Shown here: one piece after another, positions 32,202 through 40,421 of the stretch
Layout: the number at the start of each line of letters is the position of its first letter
How positions within the stretch are numbered: the stretch's first letter is position 1
Made by a program: the position numbers and the translations under genes
The notes under the pieces: generated by a model
What the model was told of the DNA's origin: nothing
Databases searched by the model: none
Seen by the model: the letters and a program-made list of their open reading frames with translations, nothing else
From: Leifsonia sp. 71-9
GTDB taxonomy: Bacteria > Actinomycetota > Actinomycetes > Actinomycetales > Microbacteriaceae
Length of the DNA: 46,794 nucleotides
Direction: 5' to 3'
NCBI RefSeq assembly: GCF_001898805.1
Contig: NZ_MKVJ01000017.1
Location: 15,180-61,973, forward strand

Positions 32202-32812
32202 CCCTGGAGGCCGTCGGGCATCGCTTCCGACGCTCCGACGGGTGGCTGTTCCGCGATCTCTCCGTCCGGCTCGATCCGGGCGAGGTCTACGCGCTCACCG
32301 GCCCGTCGGGGTCGGGTAAGAGCACCCTCCTCTCGCTGATCGCGCGCCTCGACCGGCCGACGGAGGGCGCGGTGCAGCACGCGGACGTCTCCACCGTCGG
32401 GTGGGTGTTCCAGAACCCGTTCGGTTCACCGCACCGGTCGGCGCTCGACCACGTGGCCCTCCCTCTCCTGGCGTCCGGCTCGACCGTCCGAGCGGCGGAG
32501 GCGGAGGCCGAGGAGTTGCTGGCCCGATTCGCGCTCGACGGCCTCGGCGACCGTCGATTCAGCGAGCTGTCGGGTGGAGAGGCACAGCGGCTGATGCTCG
32601 CGCGAGGGCTCGCGGCGAAGCCCCAGCTCCTCCTCGTCGACGAGCCGACGGCTCAGCTCGACCGCCGCACCGCCGAACTCGTCGACGCGGCCATCGCTGC
32701 CGTGGCGGACCCGCACACCGTGGTCGTCGTGGCCACGCACGACCCGCGGACCCGGGATGCCTGCAGCGCCCACATCGATCTGGGCCGGTGGGTCCCGAGG
32801 AGCCAGGAGTGA
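32192..32812 (+). CDS. ABC transporter ATP-binding protein (LolD/MacB-like, bacteriocin cassette)
   Basis: A 206-residue ATPase. Motifs: Walker A TGPSGSGKSTLL, Q-loop FQNPFGSP, signature LSGGEAQRLMLARGL, Walker B LLLVDEPTAQLD, H-loop ATHDPRT. GTG 32192 is preferred because GGGGAGGGG lies 8 bases upstream; GTG 32198 would give an exact GTGA overlap. The size and the following MacB-like permease suggest an exporter or immunity pump similar to the ABC genes that accompany lactococcin 972. Confidence 0.9.
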   Translation: MHVTLEAVGHRFRRSDGWLFRDLSVRLDPGEVYALTGPSGSGKSTLLSLIARLDRPTEGAVQHADVSTVGWVFQNPFGSPHRSALDHVALPLLASGSTVRAAEAEAEELLARFALDGLGDRRFSELSGGEAQRLMLARGLAAKPQLLLVDEPTAQLDRRTAELVDAAIAAVADPHTVVVVATHDPRTRDACSAHIDLGRWVPRSQE

Positions 32813-33882
32813 GGCTCCGCGCGCTGCTCCGCGAGGCCTATCGGGACACGGTCGGTGGCACCGCGCGCTTCGCGACCTTCGGGCTGACGCTTCTCCTCGT
32901 GCTGGCGGGGCTCGCCGTCGCCGACGCTGCCGCCGTCGAGCAGCAGGTCGTCGCCGCGCAGGAGTTCCGCGCCTCGGGAGCGGCCACCCGCATCATCGCC
33001 GCCGAGGGTCGCATCGATCCGGCAGCGTGCGAGGTGCTGACCACGGTTCCGGGGGTGTCTGCGGCCGGGGCGATCCGCGCGTCCGGCGAGCCGATCGTCG
33101 TCCGCTCCCTCCCCGGCGCACCTGTTCCGGCCTACGAGGTGTCGCCGGGATTCGCCCGGGTGGTCGCGCCGAATGCCGACGTCGCGGCCGGCGCCCTCCT
33201 CTCGAAGGATCTTGCCGACGACCTCGACGCGCCCGCCGGCACCACCCTCCTGACGGACCGCGGCGAGATGAGGATCGCCGCCGCCTTCGACTACCCGACC
33301 GACGGGCGTCGGGCCGGTCTCGGGTACGCGGTCCTCGCCGCCACGCCGGAGCGGACCGCGTTCGACGAGTGCTGGGTGTCCGCCTGGCCGGAGATCGCGA
33401 ACATCCGCGCGCTCCTCCTCGGCACGCTGCGCGCGGACGGCGGCGGCCAGGAGGAACCGCCGCAGCTCGTGCAGCTGAACGCCTCGCTCGGCGAGGAGTT
33501 CGGAGGCGGCACGACGTTCCTGGACCGGCCGACGCGCGCCGCCGTCCCGGTCGCCGCGCTGGTCGCGCTGGGGCTCGGCTACCTGAGCGTGCGGTTGCGC
33601 CGCCTCCAGCTCGCCTCGGCGTTGCATGCCGGGGTCACCCGCGCCGACGCCGTCGCCATCCAGCTTCTCGAAGCGGCGGCCTGGGCGGGGACGGCCTGCG
33701 TCATCGGAGCAGGCTTCGCGGCCGTCGCCGCGGCGGCACTGACCAGCGCTGAGTCGCTCGCGGTGTTCCGCGCGCTGGCCGGGATACCCCTCGCGGGGTT
33801 CGCCGGCGCGCTCAGCGGGGCGGCGATCGCGGCCGTCGAGGCGCGGGAGAGGCAGCTGCTCCGCTTCTTCAAGGAGCGGTGA
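32809..33882 (+). CDS. ABC transporter permease, bacteriocin-associated (FtsX/MacB-like topology)
   Basis: A 357-residue protein starting at GTG 32809 (GTGA overlap) behind GAGGAGCCAGGA. An N-terminal helix (FATFGLTLLLVLAGLAVADAAAVEQQ) is followed by a large extracytoplasmic domain (about residues 45-235, with VLTTVPGVSAAGAIRASG and LSKDLADDLDAPAGTTLL). Three C-terminal helices come last (AAVPVAALVALGLGYLSV, WAGTACVIGAGFAAVAAAAL, IPLAGFAGALSGAAIAAV). One helix, large outer domain and three helices is the MacB/FtsX permease layout. It occupies the place of the membrane immunity/transport protein in lactococcin-972 clusters. Confidence 0.82.
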   Translation: MRLRALLREAYRDTVGGTARFATFGLTLLLVLAGLAVADAAAVEQQVVAAQEFRASGAATRIIAAEGRIDPAACEVLTTVPGVSAAGAIRASGEPIVVRSLPGAPVPAYEVSPGFARVVAPNADVAAGALLSKDLADDLDAPAGTTLLTDRGEMRIAAAFDYPTDGRRAGLGYAVLAATPERTAFDECWVSAWPEIANIRALLLGTLRADGGGQEEPPQLVQLNASLGEEFGGGTTFLDRPTRAAVPVAALVALGLGYLSVRLRRLQLASALHAGVTRADAVAIQLLEAAAWAGTACVIGAGFAAVAAAALTSAESLAVFRALAGIPLAGFAGALSGAAIAAVEARERQLLRFFKER

Positions 33883-34002
33883 ACGCCGGAGCGACGGCCC
33901 GGTAGGGTGATCTGGTCCGCCTCCCGGTGCGGACGCCCTCCTCCTCCCCCGCTGCCGAAAGGACTGCCGCGCGGTCGTGCGCGGCCGTCGGCGCACGACC
34001 CG

Positions 34003-35532
34003 ATGCCTCTCGCCCCCTCCGCGCCTCCGTCCGCCGCGTTCCGCCTCCCGAACGGGCAGGTGCCGGTGCGTGCCGTGCTGAAGCGCCCGCGGCTGTTCGC
34101 GACCGAGGTGCTGGCCGGGATGGTGACGACGCTCGCGCTGATCCCCGAGGTGATCTCGTTCTCGCTCATCTCGGGCGTGGGACCGGATGTGGCGCTCATC
34201 TCGTCCGTCGTGCTCGCGGTGGCGATGTCGTTCCTCGGTGGACGGCCGGCGATGGTGACAGCGGCGGCCGGGTCAGTGGCGCTCGTGATCGCGCCGATGG
34301 TGCAGGCGCACGGCACCGCCTACGTGCTGCCGACGGTGCTGCTCGCCGGCGTCATCCAGGTCGTGTTCGGGGTGGCGGGGCTCGCGAAGCTGGTCCGCTA
34401 CATCCCGCGCTCCGTGATGATCGGGTTCGTGAACGCGCTCGGCGTGCTGATCTTCGTCGCGCAGCTGTCGCACGTGATCGACGTGCCGTGGCAGGTGTAC
34501 CCGCTGTTCGCGGCGACCGTGCTGATCGTCCTGTTCCTCCCGCGCCTGACGAAGGCCGTGCCCGCCCCGCTGGTCGCGATCGTCGTGGTGACGCTCGCGG
34601 CGTTCGCGCTCGGCCTGCCCGTGCCGACCGTCGGCGACGAGGGGAGCGTCAGCGGGGTGCTGCCCGGCCTGACCCCGTGGACCGTGCCGTTCGACCTCCA
34701 GACCCTGCAGATCATCGCCCCCACCGCGCTCGCCGCCGCCCTCGTCGGCCTGCTCGAGTCGCTGCTGACCGCGAAGCTCGTCGACGAGCTGACCGACAGC
34801 CGCTCCGCGAAAGGTCGCGAGTCGTGGGGGCTCGGCATCGCGAACATCCTCGCCGGGTTCTGGGGCGGCGTCGCGGGATGCGCGATGATCGGCCAGACCG
34901 TCGTCAACGTGCAGATCGGCCGCGCCCGCACCCGTCTCTCCACGCTCGTCGCCGGGCTGTTCCTGCTGCTGCTCGTCGGCGTGCTCTCCCCGGTCATGGC
35001 CGCGATCCCCATGGCGGCGCTCGCCGCGGTCATGATGATCGTCGCGCTGCAGACCGTCGACTGGCACAGCGTGCGCCCCTCCACTCTGCGCCGGATGCCC
35101 GTGCCCGAGACCCTCGTCATGCTCACCACCGTCGCCGTCACCGTCGCGACCGGCAACCTCGCGATCGGCGTCGGCGTCGGCGTGCTGCTCGCCCTCGTGC
35201 TCTTCGCTCGCCGCATCGCGCACGTCGTCCGGGTTTCTCGCGACTTGTCGGAGGATGGAGCCGTCGCCCACTACCGCGTGCACGGGCCGCTCTTCTTCGC
35301 CTCCAGCAACGACCTCGTCGACCAGTTCTCGTACGCCGACGATCCCACTCGCGTCGTCGTCGACCTCAGCGCCTCCCACGTCTGGGACGCCTCCAGCGTC
35401 GCCGCCCTCGACGCCGTCGAGACGAAGTACGCCGCCCACGGAGCGGAGGTGGAGCTCGTGGGCCTGGACGAACGCAGCCACGCATTCCACGGCCGCCTCT
35501 CGAAGCTGGCCCGCGAGCCCCGCGAGACCTGA
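34003..35532 (+). CDS. SulP family anion transporter with STAS domain
   Basis: A 509-residue SLC26/SulP protein. The membrane domain (about residues 25-395) starts RLFATEVLAGMVTTLALIPEVISFSLISGVGP and contains GPDVALISSVVLAVAMSFLGGRPAMVTAAAGSVALV and the NVQIGRARTRLSTLVAG segment. A C-terminal STAS domain (about 410-505) contains YRVHGPLFFASSNDLVDQF and VVVDLSASHVWDASSVAALDAVE. Family members carry sulfate, bicarbonate or dicarboxylates. ATG 34003 was chosen as the start; an AAAGGA at 33957 is too far upstream to serve it. The last codons (RET-stop) lie in repeat B3. Confidence 0.92.
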   Translation: MPLAPSAPPSAAFRLPNGQVPVRAVLKRPRLFATEVLAGMVTTLALIPEVISFSLISGVGPDVALISSVVLAVAMSFLGGRPAMVTAAAGSVALVIAPMVQAHGTAYVLPTVLLAGVIQVVFGVAGLAKLVRYIPRSVMIGFVNALGVLIFVAQLSHVIDVPWQVYPLFAATVLIVLFLPRLTKAVPAPLVAIVVVTLAAFALGLPVPTVGDEGSVSGVLPGLTPWTVPFDLQTLQIIAPTALAAALVGLLESLLTAKLVDELTDSRSAKGRESWGLGIANILAGFWGGVAGCAMIGQTVVNVQIGRARTRLSTLVAGLFLLLLVGVLSPVMAAIPMAALAAVMMIVALQTVDWHSVRPSTLRRMPVPETLVMLTTVAVTVATGNLAIGVGVGVLLALVLFARRIAHVVRVSRDLSEDGAVAHYRVHGPLFFASSNDLVDQFSYADDPTRVVVDLSASHVWDASSVAALDAVETKYAAHGAEVELVGLDERSHAFHGRLSKLAREPRET

Positions 35533-35584
35533 CATCTCGCGGGTGCGGACGCCTCCCGACCCACGAGATGTCACGTCTCGCGAG
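35521..35584. repeat. Long hairpin repeat, family B, copy B3
   Basis: Left arm CGCGAGACCTGACATCTCGC pairs with the right arm ending GAGATGTCACGTCTCGCG, with an inner GGGT/ACCC step. The SulP stop codon TGA (35530-35532) lies inside the left arm, so the repeat supplies the gene's end. The inner stem differs from B1/B2 (ATCTCG for GTCCTTG), but the outer CGCGAGAC-N-TGA is shared. Confidence 0.75.
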
Positions 35585-35652
35585 CGGTCATAGGTTCGCG
35601 CGGTAAGGTCGCGGGTGCGGCCGGAGCAGGCCGCGGGATGGAGGCGCGCACG

Positions 35653-36336
35653 ATGACCGACGCGAATGGGACTCCCGGCGGGGTCGCCCCCGGCTGGTAC
35701 GCCGACCCCTACGGCGCCGCGCCGCAGCGCTGGTGGGACGGCACCCAGTGGACCGCCCACGTCTCGCAGGCGACCGTGCCGCAGGCGTCGGGGCAGCCGA
35801 CCGCGCCGCAGTACCGGCAACCGCAGGCGGCCGTCCGGGCTCCGCGCCCCGAGCTGAACCCCGCGACCCCCGTCGGGACCGTGTGGATCTGGCTGGTCGC
35901 CCTTCTGCCCCTCCTGACCGTCGCGCTGCTGCCGACGATCCAGATCCACCTGCCGGCGATCAACCTCAACGACACCACGCCGACCATCCCCGACCCGATC
36001 GCCCTCATCGGCGGCCCCTGGTACTTCGTGCTGATGGGCGTCAGCTGGCTGTCGTACGCCGCCCAAGTGGTCTTCAGCTGGCTCGACCACCGCGAGCTCA
36101 CGCGCCGCGGCGTCGTCCGCCCGTTCCACTGGGCCTGGTCGTTCCTCAGCGGGATCGTCTACGTCATCGGCCGCACCGTGATCGTCCGCTCCGTCGCGAA
36201 CCGCCGCGGCATGGCGCCGATGTGGGGCGCGATCGCCGTCGTCGCACTGTCGTTCATCGTGTCGATCATCTGGACGATCACCCTCACGTCGAGCATCTTC
36301 GACCAGATCTCCCGCATGGCCTACACCGGAGCCTGA
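35653..36336 (+). CDS. DUF2510 domain membrane protein
   Basis: A 227-residue protein. The N-terminal DUF2510 motif (about residues 12-37: GWYADPYGAAPQRWWDGTQWTAHV) is a short Trp-rich module common at the N-terminus of actinobacterial membrane proteins. A Gln/Pro/Thr linker follows, then four hydrophobic helices (VWIWLVALLPLLTVALLP; WYFVLMGVSWLSYAAQVVFSW; FHWAWSFLSGIVYVIGRTVIV; AIAVVALSFIVSIIWTITL). ATG 35653 has GGAGG about nine bases upstream. No enzyme signature is present; a structural or envelope role is possible. Confidence 0.85.
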   Translation: MTDANGTPGGVAPGWYADPYGAAPQRWWDGTQWTAHVSQATVPQASGQPTAPQYRQPQAAVRAPRPELNPATPVGTVWIWLVALLPLLTVALLPTIQIHLPAINLNDTTPTIPDPIALIGGPWYFVLMGVSWLSYAAQVVFSWLDHRELTRRGVVRPFHWAWSFLSGIVYVIGRTVIVRSVANRRGMAPMWGAIAVVALSFIVSIIWTITLTSSIFDQISRMAYTGA

Positions 36337-36370
36337 GAAACCCGTGTCCATGACGGCCGCCCGCGTCCGT

Positions 36371-36376
36371 TATGAT
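36371..36376 (+). promoter_or_regulatory. Candidate -10 box of the tRNA-Ser promoter
   Basis: TATGAT lies 31 bases before the tRNA, a good match to TATAAT. No convincing -35 box was found at 16-18 bases upstream. Confidence 0.4.
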
Positions 36377-36406
36377 GGCTGACGTGCGCCTGCTCGCGGG
36401 CGCCGA

Positions 36407-36498
36407 GGAGACGTCGCATAGTTCGGCCTAGTGCACCACCCTGCTAAGGTGGAGTCCCCGTAAGGGGACCGAGGGTTCAAATCCCTCCGTCTCCGCCA
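36407..36498 (+). tRNA. tRNA-Ser (anticodon GCU)
   Basis: A type II tRNA of 92 bases including an encoded CCA. The acceptor arm GGAGACG pairs with CGTCTCC and the discriminator is G. The anticodon stem CCACC/GGTGG surrounds loop CTGCTAA, giving anticodon GCU for AGC/AGU codons. A long variable arm (GTCCCC-GTAA-GGGGAC) and T-arm GAGGG-TTCAAAT-CCCTC complete the serine tRNA. Confidence 0.96.
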
Positions 36499-36502
36499 AT
36501 CG

Positions 36503-36537
36503 AAACCCCCGGAATCCCCGTGATTTCGGGGGTTTTT
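36503..36537 (+). terminator. Rho-independent terminator of tRNA-Ser
   Basis: AAACCCCCG (36503-36511) pairs with CGGGGGTTT (36527-36535), followed by a T-run (TTTTT). It starts five bases after the tRNA CCA. Confidence 0.85.
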
Positions 36538-36540
36538 CTG

Positions 36541-36680
36541 TTGGACGAGGACGAGCTTGCCGTGCGATCCGTCGATTGCTGTAAGACGTAGGCGCCGATC
36601 GCGAGACGCCGCAACGCGCCAACTGGAACCGGCCGCTAACCATCAGCCACGGCACCTGATCCCGGACATAACCTCTCGCC
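36541..36680. other. Intergenic stretch without recognisable features
   Basis: These 140 bases follow the tRNA terminator. No gene with coding bias, repeat of the tRNA 3' end, or palindrome was found. It may be part of the same degraded insertion as the decayed gene that follows. Confidence 0.4.
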
Positions 36681-37047
36681 ATGAGCAGAATCGACGACGG
36701 CAGCTTCAGAATCGAGGCGGTGTGGAAGGAACTGGTTGAGTATTGAGAGGGCGACCACAGCTACGTCTTTGACGCCGCCTGGGGGGTCGAGCCGGGGGAT
36801 CTGTACGTGCCCGCGCCTCAGGATTGGGACGCCGTGACTCCTGAATGGATGAATGGCCGTCGCGATGAGATCGTGGCGCGTTTGATCACTCGCTCCCACC
36901 ACAACGTCGTTGAACTTCCACGAGGGCAGCGACGGCGAGAGCCACGCTCCCGAGGTGATGCTGCGTGAACGAGAGTTGGCCGGACGGGTGAACGGCGCTG
37001 ATGCGCGCGGTACAACCGCAGGCCGTCACCCGATCGGCAGTCCGTGA
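36681..37047 (+). pseudogene. Decayed gene of unknown function (internal stop and frameshift)
   Basis: Translation from ATG 36681 gives MSRIDDGSFRIEAVWKELVEY, an in-frame TGA at 36744-36746, then a clearly protein-like stretch (EGDHSYVFDAAWGVEPGDLY, VPAPQDWDAVTPEWMNGRRD, EIVARLITRSHHNVV). Near 36910 the sense shifts by one base, and NFHEGSDGESHAPEVMLRER continues in the new frame to a stop at 37045-37047, inside the 3' end of the IMPase gene. Base composition is more AT-rich than the flanks. I do not recognise the family. Two lesions in one short gene next to a tRNA suggest a foreign remnant. Confidence 0.6.
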
Positions 37048-37841
37048 AGCGACGCCGCCTCCGCCCCCGTCCACAGCTCGAAGAGCTCGGCCGCGATGTC
37101 CGGGGCGGCGACGAGGATGCCGCCCTCGGCTGGGAAGAGGGTGGGGCGGCCGGTGTGGTCGAGGACGGTGGCGCCGGCCTCGTGGGCGATGAGGGTCGCG
37201 GCGAGGTGGTCGATGGGGCTGAAGCGGTGGATGATCGCGCCGCTGCCGCGGCCGGCGGCGGGGCCGAGGAGGGTGAGGGTGCCGGAGCCCATGACTCGGA
37301 GGGTGCAGTAGGCGTCGGTGAGGCGTTGGGAGAGGTCGCTCATCCCGGGCCAGGTGAGGTGGCCGGCGAGCTCGCTGCCCACGACGCCGCCGCGGAGAGA
37401 GGCACCGGATCGGATGGTGAGGGTGTCGCCGTCGCGTCGGGCGCCCTGCCCGGCGATCGCGTCGAAGATGGCGTCGTGCCAGGGGTCGGCTATGACACCG
37501 ATCAGGGGGCGGTCGTCGATGGCGAGGGCCAGCGAGAACGCTGTCCACGGGAGGCCGTTGGCGAGGTTGGTGGTGCCGTCGACCGGGTCGAGGTACCAGG
37601 TGGGGCGGCCGCCGATCGCCGTGCCGCCGAATTCCTCGCCGACGAACGCGTGGCCTGGGAAGCGGTCGAGCACGACGTCGCGGACGCGCAGCTCGATGGA
37701 GCGGTCGAGTTCGGTGACGAGATCAGCCGGGTTGGCCTTCGTGGAGACGGAGACGACGCGGTGCGAGCGGGTTTCCGCCGAGGCCCACGCGCCGAGCTCG
37801 AGGGCGAGAGTGCGGGCGGCGAGGATGTCGTCGGGGGTCAT
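37026..37841 (-). CDS. Inositol monophosphatase family protein
   Basis: A 271-residue Mg2+-dependent phosphatase of the IMPase/SuhB fold. Metal-site motifs are present: VTELDRSIE, the GEEFGG block, DPVDGTTNLANG, and a C-terminal SPIDHLAATLIAHEAGATV, where the usual Trp before Asp is Ile. Members hydrolyse inositol phosphates, histidinol phosphate, fructose-1,6-bisphosphate or PAP. The stop of the upstream glycerophosphodiesterase gene overlaps this start (37838-37841), so a joint pathway that ends in phosphate removal is likely. Confidence 0.9.
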   Translation of the reverse strand: MTPDDILAARTLALELGAWASAETRSHRVVSVSTKANPADLVTELDRSIELRVRDVVLDRFPGHAFVGEEFGGTAIGGRPTWYLDPVDGTTNLANGLPWTAFSLALAIDDRPLIGVIADPWHDAIFDAIAGQGARRDGDTLTIRSGASLRGGVVGSELAGHLTWPGMSDLSQRLTDAYCTLRVMGSGTLTLLGPAAGRGSGAIIHRFSPIDHLAATLIAHEAGATVLDHTGRPTLFPAEGGILVAAPDIAAELFELWTGAEAASLHGLPIG

Positions 37842-38563
37842 CGGTGCCTTTCGGAGGTTGCGGTCGAGGTCGGGACCGGTTGCAGGTGGTTCGCGGTCAT
37901 CGCCTGGAGCCGGTCGAGCCGGTTCGTGGTGATGGTGTCCACGCCGAGCGCGAAGGCGCGGGCGAGGTCGTCGGGCTCATCGAGAGTCCACACGGTGACC
38001 GGCAGGCCGAGATCGTGCACGCCGCGGACGAAGGCGTCGTCGGCGATGGGGAAGGGGACATTGACCGTCACCGGGTCGAGCTCAGCGATCTCGCCGGCGG
38101 TCGGCACCCGCAGGGCGCGCCAGGGCAGCCAGAGGCGGGCGTCCGCGTCGAGCGAGCGGAGCACCCGCATCCCGTCGAGGTCGCCACACCAGTCGACGAC
38201 GACACCGGAGGCCGTGGCGACCGCGTGCGCGGGGGCGGCGAAGCGTGCATCGTCCAGGTCGATCACCAGGCGGCTCGGGGCGTCGGCGAAGAGGGGGAGG
38301 ACCTCCGCCAGTAGTGGAGGCCGTTCGTCGGGTCCGCCGAACCGGGCGAGGTCGGAGGTCGGGACCTCGGCGATCGGGCGCGGGTCGAGCCAGAGGCGCG
38401 CGAGGGTCGGGTCGTGCAGCACGACCACGTCGCCGTCCGCGGTGAGGCGGACATCCACCTCGACGACATCGGCACCTTTTGCGATGGCCGACCGCACTGC
38501 GGGGAGGGTGTTCTCGCGGAACGTGTACGAGTCGCCGCGGTGCGCGGAGGCGCGGGGGGTCAT
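37838..38563 (-). CDS. Glycerophosphodiester phosphodiesterase family protein
   Basis: A 241-residue cytoplasmic GDPD. The catalytic set is visible: His8-Arg9 in AHRGDS, Glu17-Asn18-Thr19 in RENTLPA, Glu35 and Asp37 in VEVDVRLTADGDVVVLHDPTL with His50. The C-terminus has VTVWTLDEPDDLARAFALGVDTITTNRLD, a normal GDPD ending. It hydrolyses glycerophosphodiesters to glycerol-3-phosphate and an alcohol, or with some substrates to the alternative phosphate. It overlaps both the ABC ATPase gene and the IMPase gene by 4 bp, so import, cleavage and dephosphorylation are encoded in one transcript. Confidence 0.92.
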   Translation of the reverse strand: MTPRASAHRGDSYTFRENTLPAVRSAIAKGADVVEVDVRLTADGDVVVLHDPTLARLWLDPRPIAEVPTSDLARFGGPDERPPLLAEVLPLFADAPSRLVIDLDDARFAAPAHAVATASGVVVDWCGDLDGMRVLRSLDADARLWLPWRALRVPTAGEIAELDPVTVNVPFPIADDAFVRGVHDLGLPVTVWTLDEPDDLARAFALGVDTITTNRLDRLQAMTANHLQPVPTSTATSERHR

Positions 38564-39588
38564 GCCGGTACCGCTTCCGCGCGCTCGAGCAGGCGTCCGT
38601 CGCGGTAGACCAGGGCCGACGACACGGCGGCGAAGCCTACGCTCCCGATCTGCGGCGCCGGTCCGGCGACATAGGCGGAGAGCGTGACGTCGTCGCGGCG
38701 CAGGCGAAGCTCGTTGAAGTGGCCGTGCGGCACGACACGGTCCACGACCGCCCGCAGACCGCCCGGCATCGGTACGGGGGTGAACGACACGTGCTCGGGG
38801 CGGATCCCGACGACGTCGTGGCCCGGGATGACGCGGGTGCCGTCGAACGCGCCCTCGAACCGGTTGAGCGCGCCGATGAAGGTCGCGACGAACTCGGTCG
38901 CCGGGCGCGCGTACAGCTCGGCCGGTGTGCTGAACTGCTCGATCCGGCCGGCGTTCATCACGGCGACGCGGTCGGAGATCGAAAGTGCCTCCTCCTGGTC
39001 GTGCGTGACGATGACGGTCGTGATGCCGAGTCGCTGCTGCAGGTCGCGGATGTCCTCCCGCACCCTCACTCGCAGCTTGGCGTCCAGATTGCTGAGAGGC
39101 TCGTCGAGCAGCAGCACGTCAGGCTCTTGCACCAGCGCGCGGGCGAGTGCGACGCGCTGCTGCTCGCCGCCGGAGATGCGCGGTGGCCGGGAGTCGCGGT
39201 GGTGCAGGAGGTTGACCAGGCGCAGCATCGCATCCACCCGCTCCGCCACCTCGGTCCGCGGCAGCCGGCGCAGGCGGAGCGGGTAGGCGACGTTCTTCGC
39301 GACGGTCAGGTGCGGCCAGAGTGCGTAGTTCTGGAACACCATCGCGCTGGGCCGCTTCTCCGGACCGAGCGGGGTGACGTCGCGCCCGGCCATCGTGATG
39401 GTGCCGGCGTCGGGGCGTAGGAAGCCGGCGATCATCCGCAGGGTGGTGGTCTTGCCGCAGCCGGAGGGCCCGAGCAGGGACACCAGCTCGCCGCGCTCGA
39501 CGGTGAGGTCGAGGTCGTCGATGATGGTGCGGCCGCCCAGGCTCTTGCTGAGCGAGGCTAGGCGCAGGCCGGGGGAGGGTGACGTCAT
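38560..39588 (-). CDS. ABC transporter ATP-binding protein (polyamine/phosphonate/Fe3+ type with TOBE domain)
   Basis: A 342-residue ATPase from ATG 39588 with AAGGA upstream. Motifs: Walker A LGPSGCGKTTTL, Q-loop FQNYALWPHLTV, signature ISGGEQQRVALARAL, Walker B VLLLDEPLSNLDA, H-loop VTHDQEEAL. The C-terminal third (about residues 240-340) is the TOBE/OB-fold regulatory domain with VVGIRPEHVSF. Together with the two permeases and the receptor it forms a type I importer of the POPT-like class. Confidence 0.93.
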   Translation of the reverse strand: MTSPSPGLRLASLSKSLGGRTIIDDLDLTVERGELVSLLGPSGCGKTTTLRMIAGFLRPDAGTITMAGRDVTPLGPEKRPSAMVFQNYALWPHLTVAKNVAYPLRLRRLPRTEVAERVDAMLRLVNLLHHRDSRPPRISGGEQQRVALARALVQEPDVLLLDEPLSNLDAKLRVRVREDIRDLQQRLGITTVIVTHDQEEALSISDRVAVMNAGRIEQFSTPAELYARPATEFVATFIGALNRFEGAFDGTRVIPGHDVVGIRPEHVSFTPVPMPGGLRAVVDRVVPHGHFNELRLRRDDVTLSAYVAGPAPQIGSVGFAAVSSALVYRDGRLLERAEAVPA

Positions 39589-39599
39589 CGGGTGGTCCT

Positions 39600-40421
39600 T
39601 CACTTGATCTGGAAGCCCTCGGCCAGCTGGCCGCCCATCACGTGCTTGCGCACGGCGAGCAGCAGCACCACCGAGGGGACGGCGAGCAGGATCGAGAACA
39701 CGGCGGCGACCTGCTTGGGGTAGTTGAGGACGAGGCTGTACATCTCGGTCGGCATGGTCAGGATGTCGGGGGCGCCGACGAGATAGGTGCCCTGGGCCTC
39801 GTCGAAGGCGGCGAGGAACGCCATCACGGCTCCGACGAGGATGCCGGGGAGCGCTAGCCGCAGCGTGACGGTCAGGAACACGCGTGCCCGGGAGGCGCCG
39901 GCATCCCTGGCCGCCTCCTCCAGCGACCGGGGTACGGCGACGAACGCGGCGGCCGGGATCCAGGTCATGAAGACGATGGTGCCGAGCAGCTGGACGATCA
40001 CCACTCCCGCGATCGTGTTCATCAGCCCGAGCGCGTAATAGAGGGAGGCGAGGGTGGCGAACAAGCCCATCCGCGGGAAGGCGTTGGTGGCGAAGAGCCC
40101 GATCAGGAACAGCCGCCGGCCGGGGAACTCGAACCGCGCGAACGCGTACGCGGCGGGCAGGCACACCGCGGCCGAGGCGATGACGACGATCGGGGTGATC
40201 AGCAGCGAGTTCTGCACGGAGGAGCCGAGCGCCGGATCTGTGAAGACGGTCTGCCACCAGCGCAGCGTCCACGAATCGGGCAGCAGGTTCGGGTAGGTCC
40301 AGCTGCCGGCGAAGGCGTGGGCTCCGAGCCAGAGGAGTGGACCCAGCACGAAGACGAGCAGCGTGATCGCGAAGGCGGTGGCGCCCGTCGTGCGGAGGAC
40401 GGCGGAGATGGCGCGGGGCAT
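39600..40421 (-). CDS. ABC transporter permease (second subunit)
   Basis: A 273-residue permease starting at ATG 40421, whose last base is shared with the stop of the preceding permease. Six helices are visible, from FAITLLVFVLGPLLWLGAHAF to VFSILLAVPSVVLLLAV. The EAA loop reads SLEEAARDAGASRARVFLTVTLRLALPG, a strong match to importer permeases. It pairs with the protein encoded at 40421-41368. Confidence 0.9.
   Translation of the reverse strand: MPRAISAVLRTTGATAFAITLLVFVLGPLLWLGAHAFAGSWTYPNLLPDSWTLRWWQTVFTDPALGSSVQNSLLITPIVVIASAAVCLPAAYAFARFEFPGRRLFLIGLFATNAFPRMGLFATLASLYYALGLMNTIAGVVIVQLLGTIVFMTWIPAAAFVAVPRSLEEAARDAGASRARVFLTVTLRLALPGILVGAVMAFLAAFDEAQGTYLVGAPDILTMPTEMYSLVLNYPKQVAAVFSILLAVPSVVLLLAVRKHVMGGQLAEGFQIK

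Noticed and set aside
36407-37047. Genomic island or prophage integrated at tRNA-Ser
   Set aside because: No integrase, no duplicated tRNA 3' end and no phage genes are seen; only a small decayed gene is present.
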